Origin: Oreocharis arfaki
Lineage: Eukaryota > Chordata > Aves > Passeriformes > Paramythiidae
Reading direction: 5' to 3'
DNA: 64,000 bases
Assembly: GCA_013398015.1 (NCBI GenBank)
Contig: VZRR01008050.1
Coordinates: 36,674 to 100,673, forward strand
In this document: positions 1 to 13,700 of the stretch, in pieces
How the letters are laid out: each line of letters starts with the position of its first letter
Numbering within the stretch: the first letter of the stretch is position 1
Made by a program: the position numbers and the translations under genes
The notes under the pieces: generated by a model
Seen by the model: the letters and a program-made list of their open reading frames with translations, nothing else
Told to the model about the DNA's origin: nothing
The model's database searches: none

Positions 1-3000
1 TCTGAAAATGGAGAGTTCCTCCTGACAGTCATTTAGGCAAACCGGACAATAAAATCTATTTAGCCCTTTAAAGCCTCTGTTCATCACCAAGCCTTAAAAG
101 ACAGCTCCTGATTTTTGTGAGACAAAAGAAAACTTATATGACACTGAGTTCAGCGAGCCTTCTGCTTTTTTTTTTAAAACTGAATATTCATACTATTTAA
201 AGAATCAATACTTCTACACAAAAACCCATGTAAGATCCCAAGATTGTCCTTAAAACTGGAGATAACTGCAGTCTAAACTGAAAGGAAGTAACGGGCAGCA
301 TCCCCAGGCTTAAGTATTTCAGAATTTTTGTGTTAGAAAACACACTTCTCCAATGACCACTCAGGTTTTAACCCTACTGTCTAAAGATAACACTGTTAAA
401 GGCATAACAAAATTCCATCTCTTTTTAAGAACTCCATGGTTCAAGGGCCGATTGAAAAATTAATTTGAAAAACTTGAAACTTTGGATGTGGTGAGAGAGA
501 GAATAAAATAGGAGAATTACGCTTTCTGATTTTATCACATCTCAAGCAAACAAAATCCCAGACTTCATCTCCAGGCTCTCTTTCATTTGACTTCGATCTT
601 CCTCAAAAAGCCCAGGACATCTTCACTCTTCTCCCAGTACTTCCCAAGGAATGTATTCCAGTATACCTGAATAATAGCAACCCAGATTCTATTTAATTCC
701 ACTGAACCAGCTACTATTGCATTTTTGCACTCCAAGTTCATTCTTGTCGTATTAGTAAAAACTCGTAATTAATGTGCGTAATTTGCTGGTGGTAGCTCTC
801 TACAGCTCAGAAAGAGACTGACAACTCTCAACGGCCTCAACAGACATTCACAGAATAGCGTTCTGTTACGAGAAGCACTTTTCTGCTAACACTATCACTC
901 TACTCAGCAAACTTGTTCCCTCGGTTGCATGCCTGCAACCAAGTTATCTTTTGTTTAATGTGCCAGAAGTTTTCATTTTTCTCCTGAAAAAAAGCCCAAC
1001 GAACCACCTCTCTCAGAAAAAGAGGAGATCGATCGAATTTTTGGATCTGCAGGAAACAGTCCTGCTTCTAATCCATCGTAACTGTGCATTCACGTTGCTA
1101 AAATGGAGCTACGCAGCTATTGTCTAAAGAAAATGTGAAAACAAAGAAAGTCAGATGGATTCATCGAGCTTCATTTTTTGAGAGATATCTTTTCCAAACG
1201 CTACAATGCAAGATGAAAGAAACTTTTATCGTTACAAGAAATCTGAGATTGAAAAAAACACAGTAAATTTTCCAAATTTTATAAGTATATGATTCTGACG
1301 ACAGAAACTTTACTAAAGAATCAAGATAAGCTTCTAAATGCAATCGAGTCTTCGACACACAATTAAATTACCGTGGAAAAAAAAAAAACGCAATTAACCG
1401 TGATCCATGGAAATCCCACAGTACGTAGGACAAAATCCCAGGTAACTTTGGGCTGGGAGCTGCTGAGTCAGAGTTTACGTTTGGACAGTTATTACGGATC
1501 ACGTGACATCCATGTCTTTGAGGCCTCGGAATTACTTGTTCATTGCAGACAAACTCTGATTCACTTGCCGCTTGAAGAAATCAAAATCATGTAACATAAA
1601 AACGTCATCTCCAATAAAGGAAAATAGCCTCTGAGAAACCTTAAGGCCAACAATATGCTGTTTCCTAACTCAGAGCGAGAAATTGCTATAGCAAATTTGA
1701 ACTTCTGTTTTTAAACAAGTTTTGCAAGAAGTTTGTCATGTAAAAAACGCCTTTAAGGAATTTAGTATCTCTTCCCTCCTGCTTTATTCCTTCTGCTATG
1801 ATCCCTTCAAGCTCAGGATCTAAAGTTCTAACCTGGGATACTGTTCTGATTTAAGACTACGGGAGCCGTGTAAATCCAGAGTTAAGTCAAAGGGGTTCGC
1901 AGTACAGCTTTGCAGCTCCAGCCTGATAGTAAACCCCTCAGCTCTCCACAGTCACAGGCAATCCTCAGGCAGGTACTCTCCAAACGGCAGAAAAGGAACG
2001 AAGGACTCCGGTTTAAACCGTACAGGTACATTACTTCATCCTGCAAGATCTTAACAGATGAAGCCATGTTTGCAAAACCTGGTGATGCAGATCGGAGTCT
2101 AATGCAATTACCTCATTACCATCACTAACTTTATTTGAAACTGCAACAGTCAAACAAAAAGAAATGAAAGTCATTTAGGAATAAATTCTTAATGCTTTGA
2201 AAAAAGCTGAAGATAGCATTTCCATCTATTTGAAAGCCTCACGTGATCACAAAAATGAAAGCCATAATGACAACAGCAAGAACAGGAAAGTAGTTCGTTC
2301 AGGTGGTCTCAAACAAAAGCGTATTTAAAGTAATTTACAAGGCACCTGCCTACTAAAGTTCTCTCTTTTTTCTTTCCTTCTTAATATCTTTGTGAGGTAT
2401 TGGAAACAAAGTGCAAAAAAATTTTTAACACTCATTTCCCTAAAATTAGCTATGGCAGGAATACAATGTAAACTAGACTGCAGGTAATCTCATCATAAAC
2501 ACAGATTTTAAAACTGGAAATAGCCCAGTGGAAAAAAACCCCCATACTTAGAAAAACCCACTCTTCTACATATTCTAGATTTGTTCAGTTTGCTCAGTTT
2601 GTTACTCATGCTTTGCTGATGTCATTCAGGAAAATTGCATTTTATTAAATAGTCTGTCCTTTTTGGGTTAAATAAGAGAGACAACAGAAATGCTGATTCG
2701 GAAGGATCACTGTAAAACTGGTATTTTAAGCATTAAAATCTACTTACATTGATGCTGAATTACTCTGTAGAGCATATGAAGAAAACAACAAGTAACTCGG
2801 TTGGCTGCGATTCCATGAGCTAGGGAGCTCAGAGAATCTGGTGGAGTCATACTGTTTAAAAACACAGTGACTACTGCAGCAGAGGAAATGTTTTAATATG
2901 CAGTTGACACAGACAGTTGTTATGCTTATTTTCAGATACACAAGATAATCTGTCACTATTTAGGGGAAATCTGTGTGCTCAGATTAAGCTGATAAAATAT

Positions 3001-4761
3001 GGGTACCTAAAAAAGTATAAAAAGTATAAACGTTTCCCCCTACGCAATTACAGTTTTAGTAAATTAAATTCAGTTTTAACTTCTTAAAAAAAGACAAAAA
3101 TTTTGTGTGTCGTGGAGGGGCCAGCAGCTTCCTGTGCAGACCACATCCGAGTCACAAAATGCATTACAAATCCTTTCGAGCATTAGGCACACGGACAAAA
3201 CATTTAGCCCATTGCTTAACCTGCTTAGTAGAAATGTTTCTTACAAATTGTTTTGCCAAACTTTTATCAATATGTAAGTCCTTTAAAAAAAAACTTTAAA
3301 AAAAAAAAGTAGACCCCGGGTGTTTGAAAATCAGGCTTTTGTGTAAAGGATTACCTACAGTATATGCATAAATTCTAAAATTACTAAGAATGAAAACTGT
3401 AAGGTCTTTAGAATTTAAAACCATCTTGTAGCTTTTTGAAACTCCCTTCCAGTGGTTCCGTGAGTCAACGAAGCCAAGTTTTATACTGTCCATCTCATTA
3501 AGTGTTTTAAAGATGTGCTAAAGGTTTTGCTCAAAACATAGTGTATTAGAAAGCTCCGGTCTCGCGTATTAGCCTTCATCAAGGACAAACTAACAAAGCT
3601 GCACCACATTGTTCTCAAACACTGTTCTTAACTGCATAGTTGAAACTGTATAGAAAGAGAAAGGTCGATTACAGGTATCCTGAATATCCGAAGTAATCAG
3701 GTTTTTCAACTGGATGAGTTTATGTTCACGCTAAGGTCGATTTTAATCCCGGTCATAGAGACGGGGACCTAGGACTAGCCAGCTGTATTTCTGTAAAACC
3801 TTCGGCTCTAGAAAAATCTCTACCCTAATCCACACAGTTCAATGCTTATAGGCATTTTATAAAAGCACAAACACACATATGAGTACAAACATCTCCGAAG
3901 AAACAGAATGTTCAGTTGGTCATTTTAAGTGAATTTTGATTCCCCTTTCAAGCATGTGACTGGGACTGGAGCATAACTTTTGCAGGAGACTGTTTTAACA
4001 GAGGGAACATCAAGAGTAACTCAGCTGAAAGCCATTTTCTCTGAGTTTAGTCTTCCCTTTGGGTATTAAAATAAGCTATACATCCAGTCAATATATACAC
4101 CCTTCAGAGAAACCTTTTCTCTGTTGTGTAACTTTTACACGTGCTAGTTTCAGTTGATCTCTTAGGCTGTTATTACATAATAGATTATGTCACAGAGCCA
4201 TAAGGAATGTGCAGTATAATACAGTCAACTGGGGCTGACACTGAGTCTAAAACAATGTACGCCCAGATACTTGCATTTGTGGGCTGTAACATTCGCGCGC
4301 AGGTGTGTGTGTGTGAGTGTGTGTGTGTGTGTGTGTGTGAGTGTGTGTAGCACCAAGTATATTGTCCTTTTAAGGTTTACAATGATTAGTAGGAAAATGT
4401 CTCCAAACTGATCAACATTGGGTCATCCAGCACCAGACATCAAGTGCTACATGTCTCCGAGGAAAATATGAGTGCGTGGTCATTTCTTTTCAAATGACCA
4501 GTGTCAATCGGCCAACAAGAGAGTACAACCATGCACTACAACCAAAACTTAACACACACTCCCACACCATCTATGCCCATTATGTAATCTTGCAATGCTT
4601 CCAGAAGTTGACACCAGCTTATAGGCAAATACGGTTGAACTCAGATCAACAGAAAATTGTCTAAATCGGATTTTTTTCTTTTGCGGCCGAGCGTCTTCGG
4701 TGTGACAATTCACCGCATCTTCCCATAAAAGAAAAAAAATTGTCACCGTTCAATACTGTCT
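1..4761 (-). other. KCTD5: KCTD5 3' UTR and downstream flank
   Basis: There is no recognisable coding exon. The KCTD5 3' UTR must begin at 4761. Minus-strand AATAAA signals (TTTATT on the plus strand) occur at 2641-2646, 2130-2135 and 1783-1788 among others, so the transcript end cannot be fixed from sequence. The region is AT-rich with one GT microsatellite. Short open frames here (for example 1910-2128 and 3105-3299) resemble no known protein. Confidence 0.6.
4302..4349. repeat. GT microsatellite
   Basis: About 48 bp of GT dinucleotides are interrupted twice by GA. The tract lies in the likely KCTD5 3' UTR and would be CA-rich in the transcript. It is probably length-polymorphic. Confidence 0.9.
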
Positions 4762-4791
4762 TCACATTCTGGAACCTCGTTCTTGCAAAAT
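4762..4791 (-). CDS. KCTD5: KCTD5 exon 6 (C-terminus and stop)
   Basis: Thirty nucleotides encode ILQERGSRM and TGA, after the acceptor TTTCAG. This nonapeptide is the invariant tail of KCTD5 and KCTD2, which fixes the end of the coding sequence. Confidence 0.96.
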   Translation of the reverse strand: MLQERGSRM

Positions 4792-7700
4792 CTGAAACAG
4801 ACCAATAAAAATTCTATAAATGAAAATTAGCTCACTGTCATTCCTAAAGCATGGAGATCAAAGAGCAACAGAATGACTGTTTTAAATAACTGGTAATGTG
4901 TCAGGGATCTGGTTCGAGTACATTTCTGGAGTCTGTGCTTTAAAGCTGAAAAAAGATCGATATGTACAATGTCTACCATCAAATACCATTAAGACAGATG
5001 TAAAACACTGCTAGGAATTGAGTATTATTAATATAAATAATTAACACATTGATAAGACTTAAGAGTTGGCAATTGTAAAAAAGTAAGCCATTGTGCCTCA
5101 ACCTAGTTGGGAAGATCCTGAGGTGCTATGCGGTAAATTAACCCGGGTACTTTACTAGAAACTGAATTTAATCTTCATTTTTCCTGTTCCAGTAAAACGT
5201 CCTTAACTTTCTGAAGTTTCAGATATAAATTGTGTTCCATAAATAAGTACTGAAAACATGAACTGCCAAATCAAAATGAGCAGAAATGGCACACTGGGTG
5301 CAATGATGCGAGAAGTTTTTAAAGGCCAAGTACAACCTGGCAAGATTTAAATCAACTACATCCATTCTACTTCCGGTTTGACAGTTTTTTCTCCTTCTCT
5401 GTTTCAGTTTTTTTTGGCTCCTCCAGAGAGGAAAGGATCCAAGTCTTAGGACTGACTGTTCAAGCAACAATATATTCATGTTGCTGCTCTAAACTGAATC
5501 ACTACCAGTAACAATGGTGAACTCTCGGGCTGTGTAGTACTCTAGAACTGCGTCAGCAGGCTGTAGAACCAATCACAACAAAAGGCAAACAAAGCATTAA
5601 GCGAAGCTTCAAACGTACTGAGCCCAAGTATTTAAGAATGTTAATCTGTAAGTAAAAGTATTATGATACTTATGATACTGCATTTTCTTTGGCTTCTTGA
5701 TAGTTTTCTTAGTATTGTGAAGGGCTCTTGATTTCAAAAGCTGAAAGAAAGCAAAGGCACAATCCCTGGACAACGGCAGAGCTGCCTTCAAGATGGAATT
5801 TCCTTCTATGATGATCTTTGCGTAGACCGATGTTACAACACGCAGTAGAGCACATTCCAGCCCACAGAATCTGCCAGCACATGCAAACACTTCGGTCTCT
5901 GTGCTCGTAGGGTAAAGGCTGGCAATCGCTTAATGCAGCACAACAGTTTAAGTATGGTTTTAAATATTAAAAGTCTAGGTATTTGGTTTCGTTTTAATAT
6001 TGTCAAAATGGCTATTATGTCTTTCATAGTGACTGAAGTCAAGCACCTGCTTTGCACAACTCCATGAGATTTTTTAAGGGCTGGAGTTCATAAAAAACCC
6101 ATTACCGTTTGTGTAGCTCAGGGACAGTTCAGAGGCAGTATGGTATTAGCTAAAAAAAAAAAAAATCCACTTTATCGCTTGCTCACTGTACTCCCTCTTA
6201 TGCCAGGATCTAGCTTTGTGCATACAAAGTTTTTTTTCATTTCAAATTCAGCATTATTGTTTTGAAGTTATGAAGCTAGATGTCAGTGCAAGTACTTTGA
6301 AAAATTTCCGCAATAGAGAAAGACATTTTCCACCGGCCATGATACGCTTTAAGGTATATTTAGAAGCAAACACTACTTATTTCATGAAGATAATTTACTA
6401 TGTGTACTAAGCAAAAAGCATTTCATATGAAACTGTAGGAAAGATGTAAGTGAATTCTGTGGGGAAAAAACAAGCTCTGTAAATTACTCAGCAACTGCTT
6501 GTGTAATACATGCAAAAGCAACTAGATAAACTTACAGAAGATGGTGACACCGATACCAACTCACGGTATTATGGTGTCATTGTAGTGTCCATACAATGAT
6601 CTGGATGAAGGCTCAAAGCCGAAATTCCCAAACTGAGTTTTACTGGAAGGTGGGGAAATAGATCAGGAGCAGACATCATAAATGCTTCATACTTAAAACT
6701 CCTTCCCCAGGTATTTGCCATTGGTCAGAGCGGAGAACAAAGTGCTGGAGTAGACGCCCACAACAGAGGATAACAGTCTGACCCGGCAAATGGAGTCAGT
6801 AAGTGAAACCATATCCAACAGAGACAAAAACACGGCTGAAACAAATACCTGCGCAACTAGAATATAATATCGGCTCTATTACTTTTGTTAATCTTTCCAA
6901 TTTACTATGAAGTATTCGAGTTCATTCTTTCCTAGAAGAGTACTTGCAAGATTAATAGACTTAGAACTATTTTCCGTAGCATCAGGAACACATGCAGTAA
7001 ACCTGAGCCAGATCTAGACACCGAACTTTGCACACTTTACTGAGCCAGTAATCCCATAAAGCAGAAAATTCTATTTCATCAGGCAATATTTCAACAGGCT
7101 TTTCTCGGTACTTCTTCTGTAACCTTTACTTCTACGGAAGGGGAAATCACAGAATCGCAGAGTGGGCCGGGTTGGAAGGGATCTTAAAGATCATCTCACT
7201 AGCCCCCTGCCACGGGCCAGCCACCGTGTGCCCCCTTCCACTGTCCCAGGCTGCTCCAAGCCACATCCAACCTGGCCTCGATCACTTCCAGCGGTGGAGC
7301 AGCCACAGCTTCTCCGGACAACCTGTGCCAGTGTCTCATCACCTTAACGGTAAAGAATATGCTCATCATTATATCCAGTCTAAAGCTAGCCTCTTTCAGT
7401 TTAAAAACCTCACTCCTTGTCTCGTCACCATGAGCCCCGGTAAAAAGTCTTTCTTCATCTTTCTTATACGGCTTTTTAAGTATCAGAAATGCAGTAATAT
7501 CGGCCCTAGGGCTCTCTTCTCCAGGCCTAATGATCCCAGCTGTCTCAGCCTGTCTTCACAGGAGAGGTGTTCCAGCCCACAGGCCATTTTCGTGTCTCTC
7601 CTCTGGACCCACTCTCACAGGTCTTTCTCATACTGGAGATCCCAGAGCTGGATGCAGCATTCCAGGTGGGATTTCGTGAGAGCAGAGTTGAGGGGGAAAA

Positions 7701-10700
7701 TCGCTTCCCTCGACCTGCTGGCCACGCTTCTTTTGGCTGCAGTCCTGGATAGCTGGCTTTCTAGTCTCCAAGTATTGCTGGCTCATACTCAGGTTTTCAC
7801 TCACCAGTATCCTCAAGTTTTCTGCAATGCTGCAGTAAATCCATCTGTCACCCAGTCTGTACTGATACTGGGGACTATCCCAGCCCTAGTACGGATCTGC
7901 TATATAGAGAATTTTCCTTATTTTCGTATTTCTGTTCTATGCTCCCTACAGGTGCACCAGATCCAAAGCTGGCTTATAAATTCTAGACAATGCTGAATGA
8001 ACTCTTGCGTTATAGGGGCCCGAGTGTGATTGCTTCTCGGAGAAGCAGAACATGAAAACTATTTCTTCCTACTCAAAACAAAGCTGCTGCCAATACAAAA
8101 GTGTTCTAAGGACTGTTTGCCTGTCAGGCAGCTTAAGAATATTACATTCGATTACAGCAGAGTGCCAGTTTATTTTGTTTCAATAAAGCTTCAGATTCGA
8201 TCCATCCCTTTCAGCCATTCTTGATGACCTGGCAAAAGGCCTTACTCTACCCTAGCAGTAGCTTCTGTTAGCATCATTTCAGAAAATAATGTAGGTTCTC
8301 CTTCAGCCATGTGCAGCAACTTCATAGAATCACAGCGCATCCTGAGCTGGAAGGGACCCATGAGGATCGTTAAGTGATGATCCCGGCCTTGCACAAGACA
8401 ACCTCAAGAATCACGCCATGTGCTTGAGAGCATTGTCCAAACTTCAGAGATAAGTGTAAGGCTGCTTTACAGCTAAAAAGTTCAGGTGTATAGGTGAGAA
8501 GCTGAAGTTTAATCTCATGCAATGGTAAATATCTTCAATTTATACAGGCTCAAGTGACCACCCACACCGTACCACTGAACATTCAATGGTATGTTATCTT
8601 CTAGAAACCAGAGAGCGGAATAAACATGAGCGGCACTTCAAGACACATTAGGAAAAGTGCCTAAGTTGTTTTTTTCAGATGCAGCTTCTTTTTTGCTCTT
8701 CCACGCGTGATTTTTAATGTAACTCGATCTTCAATCGGATGTCAAAATACAGTGGAAAGGATCCCTCCCCAGAGCTGTTTCCTGTGAGAAATACAACTGT
8801 AGCACCAAGATGACACGATTTACTTATATTTGCCACATCTTTACTAAAAAAATCCTTAGTTTCAAAATTATCAAGTAAGACTACTTTTTGGAGTATGCTG
8901 CACTTCAATTGAGTTTGTTAAATTATTGCCAAATCAGATGTTTACCGAAAATGTATATGGTAAGTTTGTATCAGATCCCTCTACGTGTAAAAAACCCATC
9001 TGACAGAAAAGCTGGTGCACACAAAATAAGAATGAAAAGCAATTCTGGCCGTAGAATCTACATGAAGAACTTTCTTTCTCAGCAAAGCTTTAAAGGAATT
9101 ACTCACAACACAGTTTATAAAAGCAACACTAATTATTCTGTCAAAGAAGCAATATCCAGAACAGGAATTCTATCTTTGCTAACCACGCCACATCACAAAC
9201 ACACACGCCACCAGGACTAGCCGAAGGACAGCACTAGTAGGGGTGGGAATTGGCTGGGGCAGAAAAGCATCCGGTTAAAATCCTAGGGCAGCCAGTGCTC
9301 ACCATGACATTTACACTCAATCTGAGTCATTCATATCGTAATCCGTTTCTTCATCCTCACTCTGAGTGACATGCAGCATGCAGCACGTATAGAAGAAGAA
9401 AGGGAAAAGAAGAGATTGCAAGTGAGTCAGAGCTGCAACAAAGTACAATCCACTTACACCTGAAGCATCTGGCAACGACATTTATTCACTTTTACCTGGG
9501 ACCTCCACTCCTTGTATAAAAAAGTATGACAGCTGACCATTTCAAGAAGGAATGTAACAGATTTCATGACAATTTCCTCTTCCAAATATCCTGAAGTCAG
9601 CAGATAGAAGCCAACAGTCAGGTCAACAAAGAGGTATGAAAGAGACGAACGCTTGTGGGAATACAGGCTATCTTTTGGTTGTGCCACGGCTATCAGTAAA
9701 AGCCACTGGAACCACTTAAGATGAATTTTCTTTGCTTAGGTGTATTAGAAGGTTAGATGGAAGTCATCTACTAACTTACTATGCTGACTGTTAACTAGCA
9801 AAAGAAAACACAAGGAAAAAGTTCTTAAGAAGGAATGAAGGTGAAACTTGATTAGATGGCTATCAGAAGATACTTCCTCCTATTCTGAAAATCCAGGACT
9901 ATTAACTAAAACTAAAGTGCTTGTCAATAAAAATTACATACTGGCAGTTTTTTTCCTCTAACTCAATCTGCTGTAAATAATAAGAGGACTTCCTTATGGC
10001 ATCTAAAAGTCAGTCTCAGTACCTGAACGTATTATTCTGTATATAACAGCGGATGCCAGAATTCCAATCATATGAACTTCACGAAGACCAACTCAGACAC
10101 TACGGAGACTAGAGGATAATGCTTGCCAAGAGGGAACTGTGGAGATAACAGCTCCCAAAGTCAAGATTCCTGAACGCAGCTGTCAGAAACCTCTCAAGAG
10201 AAAAATTAATTCTTTTTCCTTTTTTCCCCAGTCACAACATATACCTATATACAAAAATACGATCTTTTAGAAATGTAATATATAAAAGAATTATTCTTCA
10301 AGTATTGCTTATTAATTGCTAGCAACAGCTTAACTCTTCCGGGACAAAAGGAGTGAATGTTTATATCTCCAACCAAAATTAACAGTAATTCCTATTCATC
10401 GCAGCGGTCAAATGATGCTCTGCTCTCATCTCTGAAAAAATGACCAAGCGGCACATCAATGGAGAGGCCTAAGACAGCCTCTCTCAGCGCCACTCAATTT
10501 ACACAGTTGTAATGCAGTCCGAACTAGTTTTTGTTTTTCGTCTTTAACGCTTGCGTTTGATCCCTATATTCTTTTACATTAAGGATGCAATGTAACTCCA
10601 GGAAATTCTGAAATTACCTGACTATGCACTACCGTTCCTCACGAAGATGTTTACTAGGCTCTAGAATTCCGCGTTTTATTTCAGGTAGGTGTCTCAGCCC

Positions 10701-13700
10701 TAACTTATTACCAGATGCCTCTAACATGTCAACTTCCAAAGTCTTCCTCAAGCATCCTGGTGAAAGCAGACCTCAACTAGGCTTTTGAAAGAGCGAGACA
10801 TGGCTTACCCAGTTTCACTGTTTACCCCTGACTACAGTAATCCTTTACAACTCTTTGGAAGTTTTATCTCAATGGTAATGAACATAAATTACTCATTTCA
10901 CTGGGAATCCAACGTACAGCTTGGAGTATTTTTATAGCGCGAATTATAACAATTACTCCATATGTGTAGCTGAATTAGCATGTTACAAAGTATAGAAAGT
11001 AATGAAGTTTTATCTATTTGAGGCCTCGGTGCCAAGACTCAGATCCATTCTTAGCATTATTTCAAAATCCATTTCTTTGAAGGTGATTCTTGAAAAAGCA
11101 AGCCTTGATGTTTCACCAATTGTTTTCCATCTACATAGGGGAAATCAAAAGCTTTTAAGCCAACTACAGGAGTTTCCAGTTTGTCTGTAGTCATCTCCTC
11201 ATACAAAGCAGCAATGCAACGATAAGAGCTGCTCACTAGGCATGACACCAAATACGCTCACATTACAGAACTGCTTTGCCTTATGGCTAGTCAGCTGCAG
11301 TTTTTACGTTTTCCATTGTACAAATTCTGAAATACAACTGAGTAAAACGCTAAGATACCGTGCCCATTGCAAGCTTTTTGTAAAGGTGGTTATGGAAAAT
11401 AAACTTAGTAGAACCCAGAAAACATTAACAAGTACCCTCATTTTATAACATATTGCACATGACTTTTTACAGAGATAGCATCTTACAAGTTCCATTCTTG
11501 ACAGAGATTTCCTCAGCTGAAGTCAAGCAAAAAAACCCAGCTTTTAACTGAACCAGTGTCATTCAAATGTATAAGAAACAAAACCTAGATTCTCAGCTGT
11601 AAAGAGAAAATATCTGCCAATACCTGAAAGAAAACAGGTACTGAAAAAGTACAGAGTGTTGTATTTAAATAATTCAGGCATGCATAACAAATGCGTGCTG
11701 ACTGTACCATTTACAGCCCCTCATACAATGGACAGGGAATCATTATTAGTCTTGAAAAAAGGACAATTAAATAATGGTCCAGAACAAAGGTAGATCTATC
11801 ATGACTTGTGAAGCCCACCCAATTCAACAGCATTTCTTTAGTCCAATGTCTAGTAACTCACCTTTGCTTTTTCACTGGGTTCACTGGTTGTGCCATAAGG
11901 AGTGTTATGCAATTCCTTCGAGACAACACATAGAAATTCAGCCTGATCTTCATTGCCATAGTTATAAGAAGAACCAATACTGACCAGCTGAAAGATGAAA
12001 AAAAAAGTCAATTGTATTTCCACATAAAATCAATTCCATGAAGTCTCATGATCAGTACAAACACTCCTCTTTTCAGACTGCTGGTTGTGCCTGAATCATG
12101 ATTCTCCACTTCAATGCAAATACGTTTCGATGCTGACAAATATGTTGACAATACACACTCTGATGATAAGATAAACACAGCTTTTTTTAAACAGTTACAG
12201 AATTAATGATTTACAGTTATAATTATCCCGTGAAAGAAAAGGCTGCGGAGGCAGGCCAGTGGAGAAGTAGCCAGTTCCCCGTTTCTGTTATTTACTGGAA
12301 ACCTTCCTATCCTCCAAAGTCAATTTTTCGAGTTTGTACGTGGTATCTTAACATGGCATGATTTAACATGTAAATGGCTGCATGCAGGAACCTCTTTAGC
12401 CTGAGGGGATACCCACTGCTACTTACAGAGTAACAGGATTTCTACCAAAACATATTTTGAACGAACAAACACAAGATTTGCATCCGATTGGAAAACGGCA
12501 AGACACGGTGCGGTGGGACATCAAGATTAACATCTGAAATTCATACGTACTGCTACAAGGAAGCTAATTTGGGAAGCGCTACGAGCAGAAGCCATGTATA
12601 ATGAAATGTGACATATTTACAAGTTTCTAGAGTCTCTATATCGAATGACAAATGACAGTTTACTGAGAAAGAAGAATATACTCAACATCACTACTACTTC
12701 TTATGCAGCATGTTTATCAAATGGCAGAAATTGTCTTACCTTACACACGATATACTTAACTAACGCTAGAAGCTTTACATAGCCTGCCTTTCTAAGCCCG
12801 ATTCAATTCAGATGTAGCTGGTTCATTTATTTTAGTTTTATTTCAAAAGCACAAGATAATGTGCGATCTACAAGATAATGTCAGATCTACTGACACAGAT
12901 CAAATCCTAAAAATCAAATGGTTGCACAGATACACTGTATCAATTTGTCATTACCCAAACTATATTGAATCTATCTACCAAATCACCACAGGCATACAAT
13001 AACACTGGCCTATTCCCCAATCTCTACTATACCATTGAAGCGCTCTAGAAATGGCCCTGTAGAAAAGGTCTAACTTATTTTTTTAGGGCAACGGCACTTA
13101 GAACACTGTAGTTATCTCTGTAAAGACCAACAGCATACTACTGTTAGTCTAGCAGAACACCAAAGAGAGTAAAGGATTTGTTAAAGCATGAAAGATGAAG
13201 TCAAGATGAAATCCCGATCCAGAGTTTGCACTTAGGGGATAAAATTAGTCCTCTGACAAAAACTGAAGTTAGACCGAGGTTAACAGCAGCTTCCATATAG
13301 CACTGTCAGAAGAAAACAAAGCCTCACTGTACTTTCTAAGGAGAGGGGAGAGATGTTCAGATGTTCCCGCACTGCAGTAAGACAGCCAAGCAAGCACTTC
13401 CACAGACGGACAGAGCCAATGTCTACAAAGAGCAGCAGGCAGCGTGTCCGCATAATGAATCAACTTGATGCCAGGCCTAGGCAACGTCGAAGTTTTTGGA
13501 GCCCGATGATATTACAGCATACAAGGCGCAGCCTTCCATGAGCAGTACTGGCCATCAAAATTCGTCACGCTCAATTTACGTACTTTAACTACACTGAGTG
13601 TGATCATCAGAAACCTTCCCTCCCTCCTCCTCTTCTAACATCACTCTAGTTCTGCAAAATATATACATAGTCAGTAATGAACACAGGCTGATCAAAAATT

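Larger units (their letters stand above)
4792..11861 (-). other. KCTD5: KCTD5 intron 5
   Basis: Apart from the cassette candidate at 9303-9361, this 7-kb intron holds CR1-like copies at 7148-7890 and 8323-8440. I see no other exon-like sequence in the remaining AT-rich stretches. Confidence 0.85.

Noticed and set aside
7172..7996. A 274-residue plus-strand open frame
   Set aside because: It lies in a CR1-like copy oriented on the other strand. Its composition and words (ILKIISLAP and similar) are the known antisense of CR1, not a host gene.
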